Assembly (NCBI GenBank): GCA_011526085.1 | Contig: WYBC01000040.1 | Span: forward strand, 62,001 to 126,000 | Direction of reading: 5' to 3' | From: Lysobacter sp. | GTDB lineage: Bacteria > Pseudomonadota > Gammaproteobacteria > Xanthomonadales > Xanthomonadaceae | Length of the DNA: 64,000 bases | Part shown: positions 31,895 to 39,824 of the stretch, one piece after another | Position numbering within the stretch: the stretch's first letter is position 1 | Layout: each line of letters opens with the position of its first letter | Notes under the pieces: model-generated | What the model was told of the DNA's origin: nothing | Databases searched by the model: none | The model's input: only the letters and a program-made list of their open reading frames with translations | Program-made: the position numbers and the translations under genes

Positions 31895-31921
31895 TCCCGG
31901 CGGGCGCGGGGCCCGCCGGGA
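31895..31921 (-). terminator. GC-rich hairpin after the esterase gene (terminator-like)
   Basis: A perfect 11-bp inverted repeat TCCCGGCGGGC/GCCCGCCGGGA with a 5-base loop lies 23 bases beyond the esterase stop. There is no T-run, so it may be a Rho-dependent or stabilising 3' hairpin that separates the esterase gene from the anchored-protein gene. Confidence 0.5.
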
Positions 31922-31943
31922 CGACGTGCGGAGCCATCGCCGG

Positions 31944-33374
31944 TCAGAGCAGCTGGTCGATGGTCCAGTACAGCAGGTTGAAGGGCTTCGCGCGGTCCGC
32001 GGCGTCGCTGGCCTCGGAGGCGTCCAGCACGTTGCCGGAACCGACCAGCACGCTGTCGATGAAGTTCCGCAGTTCCAGGCTCATGGTCTGGATGTCGCCG
32101 TTCTTGAAGTCGACCACGGTGGTGCAGTGGCTTTCGTTCAGCGCGCGGTATTGCGGGAAATAGCCGCCGAAATTGCCAAGCGTGTTGAGCTTCGCCGACA
32201 GGCGGGCGGTGTCGCTGCCCCACTTGGCGTGGATCATCGCTTCCCTGGTCGCCTGGTTCGGCGCGTTCTCGATCTCGGGGAAGAAGCGCTCGTACGAATA
32301 CGACGAGTAGTTGAGATCCTGCCAGAAGTGGGTGTGGCCGAGGCGGTCGCCCGGATACTTGGCCGACAGCGCGTTGTACAGCGTGCCGAGCTGGTTCAGG
32401 TCGAGCTGCGGCAGCTGGCTGGCGAGGTAGGGCAGCGGGCCGTTCGGCTTGCTGAGGCCCCAGGCCTGGCGGATGTGCGTCTGCAGCGGCACCGAGGCCC
32501 AGCTCTGCGGATCGCCGCCCACCGGCGCGTCGAACACCGGGCCCGAATCGTTGATCAGATAGCCGCGGGTCGGCGCCAGGTCGCGACGCAGCGGGCCGTA
32601 GTTGGTGAGGCTGCCTGCGCCGCCGGCGCTGCAGCCGGTGGACAGCATCTGGGTCGGACGCGGCAGGTTGTCCTTGAGCCAGCTCACCACCGCGCGGGTG
32701 TTGCGGATGCCGTTGTGGTGCCAGACCAGCGGCGGCTTCACGCCGGCGGGGTCGTTGTAGACCGCGACCTTGTCGCCGCTGTAGATGTCGCCGGTGCAGT
32801 AGGGCACGTAGACGATGTTCCACTGCTGGGTCTTCACCGCATCGAAGGGGCTGACGCGGGTGATGAACGGACTGACCAGGCTCGCACCCGGGTTCAGCAG
32901 GCTCATGTAGTCGTCGGGGATGCCGTTCGGATTGCGCGCGCCGCGCACGCCGGTCTGGCCGGTGCAGCTGGCGTAATCCCAGCACGCGCCGCCGCCTTCC
33001 ATGTAGATGATGGTGTTGCGGGTGTGCGGCACGCGATTGACGAAGAACTTGTACGGCGAACCGTTGCCGCAGACCGCGCCGGTTTCCGGCGACAGCTTGA
33101 TCGTCTGCCAGCTGCTGTACGCGCCGGGACTGAAGCCGTCGGCATAACCGGAGGGGTTGGACAGCAGCGGATAGTTGCCGGTGCGCTGCGCAGCGGTGAC
33201 CTTGTTGTCGGCTTTCGGCGGCGTCACCAGGTTGGCGAGCGTCTGCCAGAACGAGTAGTCGCCTTCTTCGGCCTGCGCGGGCACGGCCACCAGGCCCGTG
33301 ACGAGTGCGGCGGCGAGCAGCGAGATGCGGATGCGGGGCTTGCGCTGGGTGGCTGATCGAATCGATACGGCCAT
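31944..33374 (-). CDS. Secreted pectinacetylesterase / Notum-type serine esterase
   Basis: A 476-residue exported hydrolase. It has a signal peptide (about residues 12-35, cleavage after AQA), the family's YMEGGGACWDYASC block, the nucleophile motif GCSAGGAGS and downstream NDSGPVFD with the likely Asp; a candidate His lies in ESHCTTVV. Members deacetylate polysaccharides such as pectin or remove acyl groups from proteins (Notum), and bacterial members are barely studied. Start ATG 33374 follows AAGGAGAG. Several Cys pairs suggest disulfides, as in the family. The bacterial substrate cannot be told. Confidence 0.85.
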   Translation of the reverse strand: MAVSIRSATQRKPRIRISLLAAALVTGLVAVPAQAEEGDYSFWQTLANLVTPPKADNKVTAAQRTGNYPLLSNPSGYADGFSPGAYSSWQTIKLSPETGAVCGNGSPYKFFVNRVPHTRNTIIYMEGGGACWDYASCTGQTGVRGARNPNGIPDDYMSLLNPGASLVSPFITRVSPFDAVKTQQWNIVYVPYCTGDIYSGDKVAVYNDPAGVKPPLVWHHNGIRNTRAVVSWLKDNLPRPTQMLSTGCSAGGAGSLTNYGPLRRDLAPTRGYLINDSGPVFDAPVGGDPQSWASVPLQTHIRQAWGLSKPNGPLPYLASQLPQLDLNQLGTLYNALSAKYPGDRLGHTHFWQDLNYSSYSYERFFPEIENAPNQATREAMIHAKWGSDTARLSAKLNTLGNFGGYFPQYRALNESHCTTVVDFKNGDIQTMSLELRNFIDSVLVGSGNVLDASEASDAADRAKPFNLLYWTIDQLL

Positions 33375-33650
33375 GAATTTCACTCTCCTTGTTCGTGTTG
33401 GGACGGTTCCGGGAACGCGTCTCTGGATGCGGCGATGCCCCCCTGCATCGCCCGAGGCGATCCGGGCGGCCCCGGATCGACGCCCCGATGTACACCGGGC
33501 ACGTGATGCGGTCAATCGCCGTCGATGGCATGTGCAGATGCCGCGGTTCGTGCTGCGACGCAGCATGCATGCATCGCGTGGCGTCCGTTCGTCGACATGA
33601 CGCGAACTGCGCGCATGCCCAGGCGTCGCGAACGCGATCCACGCCGCACA

Positions 33651-34562
33651 TCATTCGCCGGGTTTGGCGGCTTCCACCGGCGCGTGGGTCGCCGCGCGTC
33701 GCGCGAGCCGCGCTTCGCGATGCGCGATGTAGGCGTTCGCGGCGAAGATCACGCCGGCGCCGATCGCGGTCCAGCGGTCCAGCCGTTCCTGGAACAGCAG
33801 CCAGCCGGCCACGGCGACGATCGGCAACTGCATGAAGCTGATCGGCGTCAGCGCGGAGACGTCGCCCAGCTTCAGCGCGCGCGTCCACAGCATGTGCCCG
33901 CCGGTGCCGAGGAAGCCCGCGGCGATCACCCACACCCACGCGATCCCGCGCGGCCACTCCCACACCGTCAGTGCCGGCAGCAGCGACATCGGCACCCACA
34001 GCAGCGTGGTCAACAGCACGATGCGGTCGGCCGGTTCGACCTTCGACAACTGCTTGATCTGGATCGACACGATGCCGCTCAGCACCGCCGCGGCCAGCGC
34101 GACCAGCGTGCCGGCGCTGAACCCCGCGGTGCCGGGGCGCACGATGATCATCACGCCGACGAAGCCCAGCGCCACCGCGGCCCAGCGCCGCCCGCGCACC
34201 TGTTCGTGCAGGAACACGACCGCGGCGATGGTGACGAAGATCGGCGTGGAATAGGACAGCGCCACCGCCTGCGCCAGCGGCAGGTGGCCGATCGCCCAGA
34301 ACCCGCACAGCATCGACACCACGCCGATCGCGCAGCGGAACACATAACGCGGCCACTGCGTGGTCTTCAGCAGGTCCGGGCCATGCCGCAGCAGCAGCGG
34401 CAACGCCGCGACCAGGCCGAAGAAATTGCGGAAGAACGCGATCTCGAAGGTGTGCAGCGTTTCGGAGGCCAGCCGGATCGCGACGGTCATCAGCCCGAAC
34501 AGCATCGTGCTGCCGAGCATCAGCAGTGCCGCACGCAGGTGCTGGGCGCGGGGTGCGGTCAT
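33651..34562 (-). CDS. EamA-domain (DMT superfamily) transporter
   Basis: A 303-residue inner-membrane protein with ten hydrophobic segments in two EamA halves (first half with EIAFFRNFFGLVAALPLL, second starting near FSAGTLVALAAAVLSG). Such proteins usually export metabolites or amino acids; the substrate is unknown. Its start overlaps the stop of the dimethylargininase gene by ATGA, and it may export a product linked to that enzyme, which is inference. The C-terminus is short and charged. Confidence 0.92.
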   Translation of the reverse strand: MTAPRAQHLRAALLMLGSTMLFGLMTVAIRLASETLHTFEIAFFRNFFGLVAALPLLLRHGPDLLKTTQWPRYVFRCAIGVVSMLCGFWAIGHLPLAQAVALSYSTPIFVTIAAVVFLHEQVRGRRWAAVALGFVGVMIIVRPGTAGFSAGTLVALAAAVLSGIVSIQIKQLSKVEPADRIVLLTTLLWVPMSLLPALTVWEWPRGIAWVWVIAAGFLGTGGHMLWTRALKLGDVSALTPISFMQLPIVAVAGWLLFQERLDRWTAIGAGVIFAANAYIAHREARLARRAATHAPVEAAKPGE

Positions 34563-35362
34563 GTCGCGCCGTCGGATGAAGGGTCGAAGACCAGGCTCAT
34601 GCAGGTGAGGCCGGCTTCGGCCTTGCCGAATTCGGAGATGTCGACGGCGATCGCGCGCAACCCGGCGCGGGCACAGAACGCTTCGACGCGCTCGCGCGTG
34701 CGCGGAAAGGCCGCGTTGACGAGGCGCGCGTCGCCGACCGGCAGCACGTTGGCGGCGAAGGGTTCATCCTCGGCGACTTCGATCTTCGAGAAGCCGTCGA
34801 ACGTGTCGGCGTCGACCCATGCCGGATTGAGCAACAGCGTGTCCGCGTCCAGTGCGGTGCAGGCGGTCTTCAGATGCAGGCTGCCGTGGACCTGGACCGG
34901 CACCACGCGGTAGTCGTGCGGCCGCAGCAATGCCGCGAGCTGTTCGATGCCGGCAGCATCGGTGCGCGTGCTCAGGCCGACGTACAGCGTGCGCCCGATC
35001 CGCAGCACATCGCCGCCTTCGAGCGCGCCCGGCGCGACGATGGTGTCGCAGTGCCGGAAAGGCGCGAGCGTCGACGCGATGTGCGCGGGCTCCGGACGAC
35101 GCGACATCGCGCCGGGTCGGGTGAGGATCGCCCGTTCGTCGAGGACGACGGCGGCATCCTCGACGAAGACGCTGTCGGGCAAGGCGTCGATGGCCTCGAG
35201 CACGATTACCCGCGCGCCGGCCGCGGCGAGCGCATCGCGGTACGCGGCATGCTGGCGTTCGAGTCTGTCGAACGCGATCGGCGCCCGTTCGAGATAGGTC
35301 AGTTCGCAGGACTGCGCGAGGCTGCGCGCGGGACGCCGGACGATGGCGATGCGTGTGTCCAT
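34559..35362 (-). CDS. Dimethylarginine dimethylaminohydrolase (DDAH)
   Basis: A 267-residue guanidino-group hydrolase that turns methylated arginine into citrulline and methylamines. Features include AIVRRPARSL at the start, DSVFVEDAAVV, GALEGGDVLR, the His in VHGSLHLKTAC and the catalytic Cys254 in LTCMSL near the C-terminus. ATG 35362 was chosen; an in-frame GTG at 35380 overlaps the murB stop and would add six residues. It sits in a chain of overlapping genes with murB and an EamA transporter. Confidence 0.9.
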   Translation of the reverse strand: MDTRIAIVRRPARSLAQSCELTYLERAPIAFDRLERQHAAYRDALAAAGARVIVLEAIDALPDSVFVEDAAVVLDERAILTRPGAMSRRPEPAHIASTLAPFRHCDTIVAPGALEGGDVLRIGRTLYVGLSTRTDAAGIEQLAALLRPHDYRVVPVQVHGSLHLKTACTALDADTLLLNPAWVDADTFDGFSKIEVAEDEPFAANVLPVGDARLVNAAFPRTRERVEAFCARAGLRAIAVDISEFGKAEAGLTCMSLVFDPSSDGAT

Positions 35363-35376
35363 CGCGGGCGCCGCGG

Positions 35377-36432
35377 TCACCACGTCGCGCCGACGATCCG
35401 TGGCTCCGGCTCGATCGGCACCCCGAAGCGGTCGCGCACGCGCGCCGCGATGTCGCGCGCCAGCGCCAGCAGTTCCGCACCGGTGGCGCGGCCGTGATTG
35501 ACCAGCACCAGCGCATGCCGGTCGGAAACGCCGGCATCGCCGGAGCCGGTCGCGATGCGATGGCCTTTCCAGCCGCAGGCATCGATCAGCCACGCCGCGG
35601 ACAGCTTGCGGGTGTCGTCGTTCGCGCCGCGGAACACCGGCAGCCGCGGATGCGCGGCGAGCAGCGCGTCGGCCTGCGCCGCCGGCACGATCGGATTCTT
35701 GAAGAAACTGCCGGCATTACCGACCACCGCGGGATCGGGCAGTTTGCTGCGGCGCAGATGGATCACCGCCTCCGCGACCTCGCGCGCGCCGGGCGTCGCG
35801 ACGCCCATCGTCGCCAGCATCTCGCGGATGCCGGCGTAATCCAGCTTCAGCGCTTCCGGCGGCAACCGCTCCGCGCGCGGCAGCGCGAATTCCACCGCGG
35901 TGATCAGGTAACGGTCGAGATCGTGCTTGAACACGCTGTCGCGATAGGCGAAGGCGCAGGCCGCGGCATCGAAACGGTGGAAGACGCCGGTGGCGCGTTC
36001 GAAGGCTTCGATCGCATGGATGCGTTCGCCGACTTCGACCCCGTAGGCGCCGATGTTCTGGATCGGCGCGGCGCCGACCGTGCCGGGGATCAGCGCGAGA
36101 TTCTCGAGGCCGGCGAAGCCCTGCGCCAGCGTCCACAGCACGAAGGCGTGCCATTCCACGCCGGCATCGGCGCGGACGATCGCCGCGTCGTGCGCGTCGA
36201 CGCCATCCAGCACGCGCATGTCGCGGGCGGTCAGGGCGAGCACCCGCGGCGGGCCTTCGACGATCAGCAGATTGCTGCCGCCGCCGACGACCAGAGTCGC
36301 ATCGTCATCGCCGGCGTCGGCGAACAGCGCGGGCAGGTCGGCGACGTCGTCGGTTTCGATCAGCAGTCCGGCGCGGGCATCGATGCCGAAGGTGTTGCGC
36401 AGCGGGGCGTGTTCGGTGCGGCGGATGCTCAT
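35377..36432 (-). CDS. murB: UDP-N-acetylenolpyruvoylglucosamine reductase
   Basis: A 351-residue flavoenzyme that makes UDP-MurNAc for peptidoglycan. It has the FAD site [27 protein letters not shown], the YRDSVFK motif and [11 protein letters not shown] with the catalytic Ser. The YRDSVFK insert and length point to the type I (E. coli-like) enzyme. Start ATG 36432 overlaps the pyrD stop (ATGA), and its stop lies 15 bases before the chosen DDAH start. Confidence 0.97.
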   Translation of the reverse strand: MSIRRTEHAPLRNTFGIDARAGLLIETDDVADLPALFADAGDDDATLVVGGGSNLLIVEGPPRVLALTARDMRVLDGVDAHDAAIVRADAGVEWHAFVLWTLAQGFAGLENLALIPGTVGAAPIQNIGAYGVEVGERIHAIEAFERATGVFHRFDAAACAFAYRDSVFKHDLDRYLITAVEFALPRAERLPPEALKLDYAGIREMLATMGVATPGAREVAEAVIHLRRSKLPDPAVVGNAGSFFKNPIVPAAQADALLAAHPRLPVFRGANDDTRKLSAAWLIDACGWKGHRIATGSGDAGVSDRHALVLVNHGRATGAELLALARDIAARVRDRFGVPIEPEPRIVGATW

Positions 36433-37490
36433 GTCGACGGCGGCAGATGTCCGCGGCTGGGCGCTTCCTTGCGGCGGCGGATGGCGTCCACACATTCGTG
36501 GATCAGCCCGGGGCCGCGATAGATCAGGCCGGTGTAGCACTGCACCAGGCTCGCGCCCGCGGCCATCTTCTTCACCGCGTCGGCGCCGGTGAGGATGCCG
36601 CCGACGCCGATCAGCGGAATCTGCTCCGGCAGCCGCGTGCGCAGCATGCGCAGCACCGCGGTCGATTTCGCCATCAGCGGTTCGCCGGACAGGCCGCCGG
36701 CTTCCTTCGCCAGCGGATGCTGGTGCACCGCGATCCGCGACACCGTGGTGTTGGTGGCGATCACGCCGTCGACCTGCATCTCGCCGAGCACGCGCGCGGT
36801 GACGTCGATGTCCTCGTCGGCGAGGTCCGGCGCCACCTTCACCAGCATCGGCACGCGCCGGCCGTGACGCGTCCACAGCCGTTCCTGGGTTTCGCGCAGA
36901 TGGCTGAGCAGCCGCCGGAGCTGCTGCTCTTCCTGCAGTTCGCGCAGGCCCGCGGTGTTCGGCGAGGAGATGTTGATGGTGACGTAGTCGGCCAGCGGGT
37001 AGACCTTTTCCAGGCAACGGATGTAGTCGACCGAGGCTTCCTCGTTCGGCGTGTCCTTGTTCTTGCCGATGTTGATCCCGAGCTTGCCGTCGCCCCTGCG
37101 CCGCGCCTTCTCGACGTTGCGCACCAGCGCGTCCACGCCTTCGTTGTTGAAGCCGAGGCGGTTGATGACGGCCCGGTTCTCCGGCAGCCGGAACATCCGC
37201 GGTTTCGGGTTGCCCGGCTGCGGTTTCGGCGTGACCGTGCCGATTTCGACGAAGCCGAAGCCGAGCGCGAACAGCGCATCGATGTGCGCGCCGTTCTTGT
37301 CCAGCCCGGCGGCCAGGCCGACCGGGTTGGGGAAGCTCAGGTTCATCACCTTGACCGGGAACGACGGCATGCCCCGCGTCAGCAGTGGACTCAGCCCGGT
37401 GCGATAGGCCGCTTCCAGCATCGACAGCCCGAGCCCGTGGGCGCGCTCGGCATCCATGTGGAACAGGAAGGGGCGGGCGAGTCCGTACAT
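36429..37490 (-). CDS. pyrD: Dihydroorotate dehydrogenase (quinone), class 2
   Basis: A 353-residue membrane-associated flavoprotein of pyrimidine synthesis that oxidises dihydroorotate with quinone. Conserved parts are [53 protein letters not shown] (with the catalytic Ser) and [16 protein letters not shown]. The N-terminal helix typical of class 2 enzymes is present. It overlaps murB by four bases; the two genes probably share a transcript. Confidence 0.97.
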   Translation of the reverse strand: MYGLARPFLFHMDAERAHGLGLSMLEAAYRTGLSPLLTRGMPSFPVKVMNLSFPNPVGLAAGLDKNGAHIDALFALGFGFVEIGTVTPKPQPGNPKPRMFRLPENRAVINRLGFNNEGVDALVRNVEKARRRGDGKLGINIGKNKDTPNEEASVDYIRCLEKVYPLADYVTINISSPNTAGLRELQEEQQLRRLLSHLRETQERLWTRHGRRVPMLVKVAPDLADEDIDVTARVLGEMQVDGVIATNTTVSRIAVHQHPLAKEAGGLSGEPLMAKSTAVLRMLRTRLPEQIPLIGVGGILTGADAVKKMAAGASLVQCYTGLIYRGPGLIHECVDAIRRRKEAPSRGHLPPST

Positions 37491-37503
37491 GGACGCGTGG
37501 GCC

Positions 37504-37803
37504 TCAGCCGAGCTGGCCGGAGAGGCCGAGCCAGGCGAGCAGCGCGGCGATGCCGCCGAAGAACATCACCGCGACCAGGATGCCGATGATGGTGACCACG
37601 ACCGAGCCCCAGCCCAGCACCAGGCCGGCGATGGCGAGGCCGTCGCCGTCGATCGTGCCGGCGGCGCGGCGGATCTCGCTGCGCGCCATGTGTCCGGTGA
37701 TGATCGCGCCGAGGCTGCCGAGGAACGGCAGCAGGGTCCAACCGAGGATGCCGGCCACCAGACTGATGACGGCGAGGGTGCTGGTCCTGTTGGTGTCGTT
37801 CAT
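37504..37803 (-). CDS. DUF4190 domain-containing small membrane protein
   Basis: A 99-residue protein with two hydrophobic halves (about residues 9-38 and 54-94) and the DUF4190 pattern [22 protein letters not shown] and [14 protein letters not shown]. Function is unknown. AGGAG precedes ATG 37803. It ends 13 bases upstream of pyrD, so it may be co-transcribed with it. Confidence 0.88.
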   Translation of the reverse strand: MNDTNRTSTLAVISLVAGILGWTLLPFLGSLGAIITGHMARSEIRRAAGTIDGDGLAIAGLVLGWGSVVVTIIGILVAVMFFGGIAALLAWLGLSGQLG

Positions 37804-37882
37804 GGCGTCGTCTCCTGCATGCGTATGGGGCGTACTGCGGGCGCCGAGCAGGCGTGCCTGCCCGGCGTGGAGCGTCGTAACG

Positions 37883-39415
37883 TCAGAGATCGAACTTGAT
37901 GCCCTGGGCCAGCGGCAGCGCGTCGGAGTAGTTGATCGTGTTGGTCTGGCGGCGCATGTAGGCCTTCCATGCGTCCGAACCGGACTCGCGGCCGCCGCCG
38001 GTTTCCTTCTCGCCGCCGAAGGCGCCGCCGATTTCCGCGCCGGAGGTGCCGATGTTGACGTTGGCGATGCCGCAGTCGCTGCCGGCCGCGCTCAGGAACG
38101 CTTCGGCGGTCTTGAGGTTGGTGGTGAAGATCGACGACGACAGGCCCTGCGGCACCGCGTTCTGCATGTCGATGGCTTCATCGATGGTGGCGTACTTCAT
38201 GACGTACAGGATCGGCGCGAAGGTTTCGTGCTGCACGATCTCGGCATCGTTGGTCAGGCCGGTGACGATGGCCGGGCGCACGAAGTTGCCGGGACCGTCG
38301 ATCGCGGTGCCGCCGGTCTCGATGGTGCCGCCGCTGGCCTTGGCTTTGGCGATGGCGTCGAGGAATGCGTCGACGGCGTCGCGGCTGTTCAGCGGGCCCA
38401 TCAGGTTCTTCGGGTCGGTCGGGTCGCCGATCTTGGTTTCCACCTGCCTGTAGGCGGTGATGAGCTTGGCCAGCACGTCGGCGTAGATGCTTTCGTGCAC
38501 GATCAGGCGGCGGGTGGTGGTGCAGCGCTGGCCGGCGGTGCCCACCGCGCCGAACACGATCGCCGGGATCGCCAGCTTCAGGTCGGCGGTCGGGTCGACG
38601 ATGATCGCGTTGTTGCCGCCCAGTTCCAGCAGCGAGCGGCCCATGCGGCGTGCGACGCGCTCGCCGACCATGCGCCCGACCTTGGTCGAGCCGGTGAAGC
38701 TGATCAGCGGGATGCGCTTGTCGTCGACGAACTGCTGCGCGAGGTCGCTGCCGGCGTCGTTGAACAGGAAGAAGATGTCCGGGAAGCCACCGGCCTTCAG
38801 CGCGTCGTTGCAGATCTTCATCGACGCGATCGCCGAGAGCGGGGTCTTCGGCGACGGCTTCCAGATGGTGATGTCGCCGCAGATGGCGGCGATGAACGAG
38901 TTCCACGCCCACACCGCGACCGGGAAGTTGAAGGCCGAGATCACGCCGACCAGGCCGATCGGGTGCCACTGTTCGTACATGCGGTGGCCCGGGCGCTCGC
39001 TGTGCATGGTCAGGCCGTAGAGCTGGCGCGACAGACCGACCGCGAATTCGCCGATGTCGATCATTTCCTGCACTTCGCCGTCGCCTTCCGGCTTCGACTT
39101 GCCCATCTCCAGCGCGACCAGCGAGCCGAGCGCGTCCTTGTGGGTGCGCAGGGCGTCGGCGCAGAGGCGGATGGCCTCGCCGCGGCGCGGGGCCGGGGTG
39201 GTGCGCCAGATCCTGTAGGCGGCCTGGGCGCGCTCGACGATCAGGTCGTAATCGGCCTGCGACGACGCCTGCACCCGGCCCAGCACCTCGCCCGTGGTCG
39301 GGTTGACCGGCTCGATCACCCCGGCATCGGCGGTTCTGGACCACTCCCCATGGCCGAGATAGCTGCCGGATTCGCTGGCGCCGAGGCCGAGCGCGGTGAG
39401 GACGGGGTGGGTCAT
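37883..39415 (-). CDS. amaB: Aldehyde dehydrogenase, ALDH7 type (AmaB-like)
   Basis: A 510-residue NAD-dependent dehydrogenase with the ALDH fold: [19 protein letters not shown], the FTGSTKVGR nucleotide loop, [11 protein letters not shown] with the general base Glu, and GQRCTTTRR with nucleophile Cys298. The pattern matches the antiquitin/ALDH7 group, whose bacterial members oxidise piperideine-6-carboxylate/aminoadipate semialdehyde in lysine breakdown. No other lysine catabolism gene is in the window, so the substrate remains inference. AGGAG precedes ATG 39415. Confidence 0.85.
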   Translation of the reverse strand: MTHPVLTALGLGASESGSYLGHGEWSRTADAGVIEPVNPTTGEVLGRVQASSQADYDLIVERAQAAYRIWRTTPAPRRGEAIRLCADALRTHKDALGSLVALEMGKSKPEGDGEVQEMIDIGEFAVGLSRQLYGLTMHSERPGHRMYEQWHPIGLVGVISAFNFPVAVWAWNSFIAAICGDITIWKPSPKTPLSAIASMKICNDALKAGGFPDIFFLFNDAGSDLAQQFVDDKRIPLISFTGSTKVGRMVGERVARRMGRSLLELGGNNAIIVDPTADLKLAIPAIVFGAVGTAGQRCTTTRRLIVHESIYADVLAKLITAYRQVETKIGDPTDPKNLMGPLNSRDAVDAFLDAIAKAKASGGTIETGGTAIDGPGNFVRPAIVTGLTNDAEIVQHETFAPILYVMKYATIDEAIDMQNAVPQGLSSSIFTTNLKTAEAFLSAAGSDCGIANVNIGTSGAEIGGAFGGEKETGGGRESGSDAWKAYMRRQTNTINYSDALPLAQGIKFDL

Positions 39416-39492
39416 CGGGAAACTCCTGGGTGCTGACCGGCAGGCCCGCGACGGGCGGCCGGCGTCGTTCGAGAGGGGAAATGACGTGGAAC

Positions 39493-39569
39493 TGGCGGCC
39501 CCGACACGATTCGAACGTGCGACCTGTCCCTTAGGAGGGGACCGCTCTATCCAGCTGAGCTACGGGGCC
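39493..39569 (-). tRNA. tRNA-Arg (CCT)
   Basis: A 77-base tRNA on the minus strand with encoded CCA. The acceptor GGCCCCG pairs with CGGGGCC, and the anticodon stem GTCCC/GGGAC holds the loop CTCCTAA (anticodon CCT), reading AGG. tRNAs of this type are frequent integration sites, but no integrase lies nearby. Confidence 0.98.
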
Positions 39570-39579
39570 AAGACCGGGA

Positions 39580-39608
39580 ATTATCGCAGGCTTGGCCGGC
39601 GCCCGGCA
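39580..39608 (-). promoter_or_regulatory. Possible promoter of tRNA-Arg(CCT)
   Basis: A good -10 GATAAT (39585-39580, minus strand) stands 10 bases before the tRNA. A weak -35 TGCCGG lies 17 bases further upstream (39608-39603). Confidence 0.45.
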
Positions 39609-39627
39609 CCCCCGGAAGCCATCCCCC

Positions 39628-39774
39628 GCCCCTCATCCGGCGCTTCGCGCCACCTTCTCCCCGCTGAGCGGAGAGAAGAAACAAGTGCGCAGCGCGCGAT
39701 CCCGGGCGCTGTCGCTTTATCCCTCTCCCTGTGCATCGCGCGGGGAGAGGGTGGCCGAAGGCCGGGTGAGGGGC
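39628..39774. repeat. 147-bp inverted-repeat element (MITE-like)
   Basis: The ends at about 39628-39662 and 39741-39774 are near-perfect reverse complements (about 34 bases each, starting GCCCCTCA and ending TGAGGGGC), and each contains a smaller internal palindrome (GGCGCTTCGCGCC; GGCCGAAGGCC). No frame in it codes for a protein. It lies between tRNA-Arg and the repeat-protein gene and is of the CCCTCA...TGAGGG type scattered in many proteobacterial genomes. Confidence 0.8.
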
Positions 39775-39824
39775 GCGCTTGCTCCGCCGCCAGGGGGGCA
39801 AACCGCCTGTGAAATCCGCGCCGC

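Noticed and set aside
33375-33650. Small gene upstream of the esterase
   Set aside because: The frames there lack a ribosome-binding site and look like random GC-rich sequence; it is treated as promoter region.
31513-34356. A 947-codon minus-strand frame spanning the anchored protein, the esterase and the EamA gene
   Set aside because: It is an alternative frame of three real genes and crosses their boundaries.
39493-39569. tRNA-Arg(CCT) as an attachment site of an integrated island
   Set aside because: There is no integrase, no duplicated tRNA end and no island-type gene content next to it; only a MITE-like repeat and one AT-rich gene.
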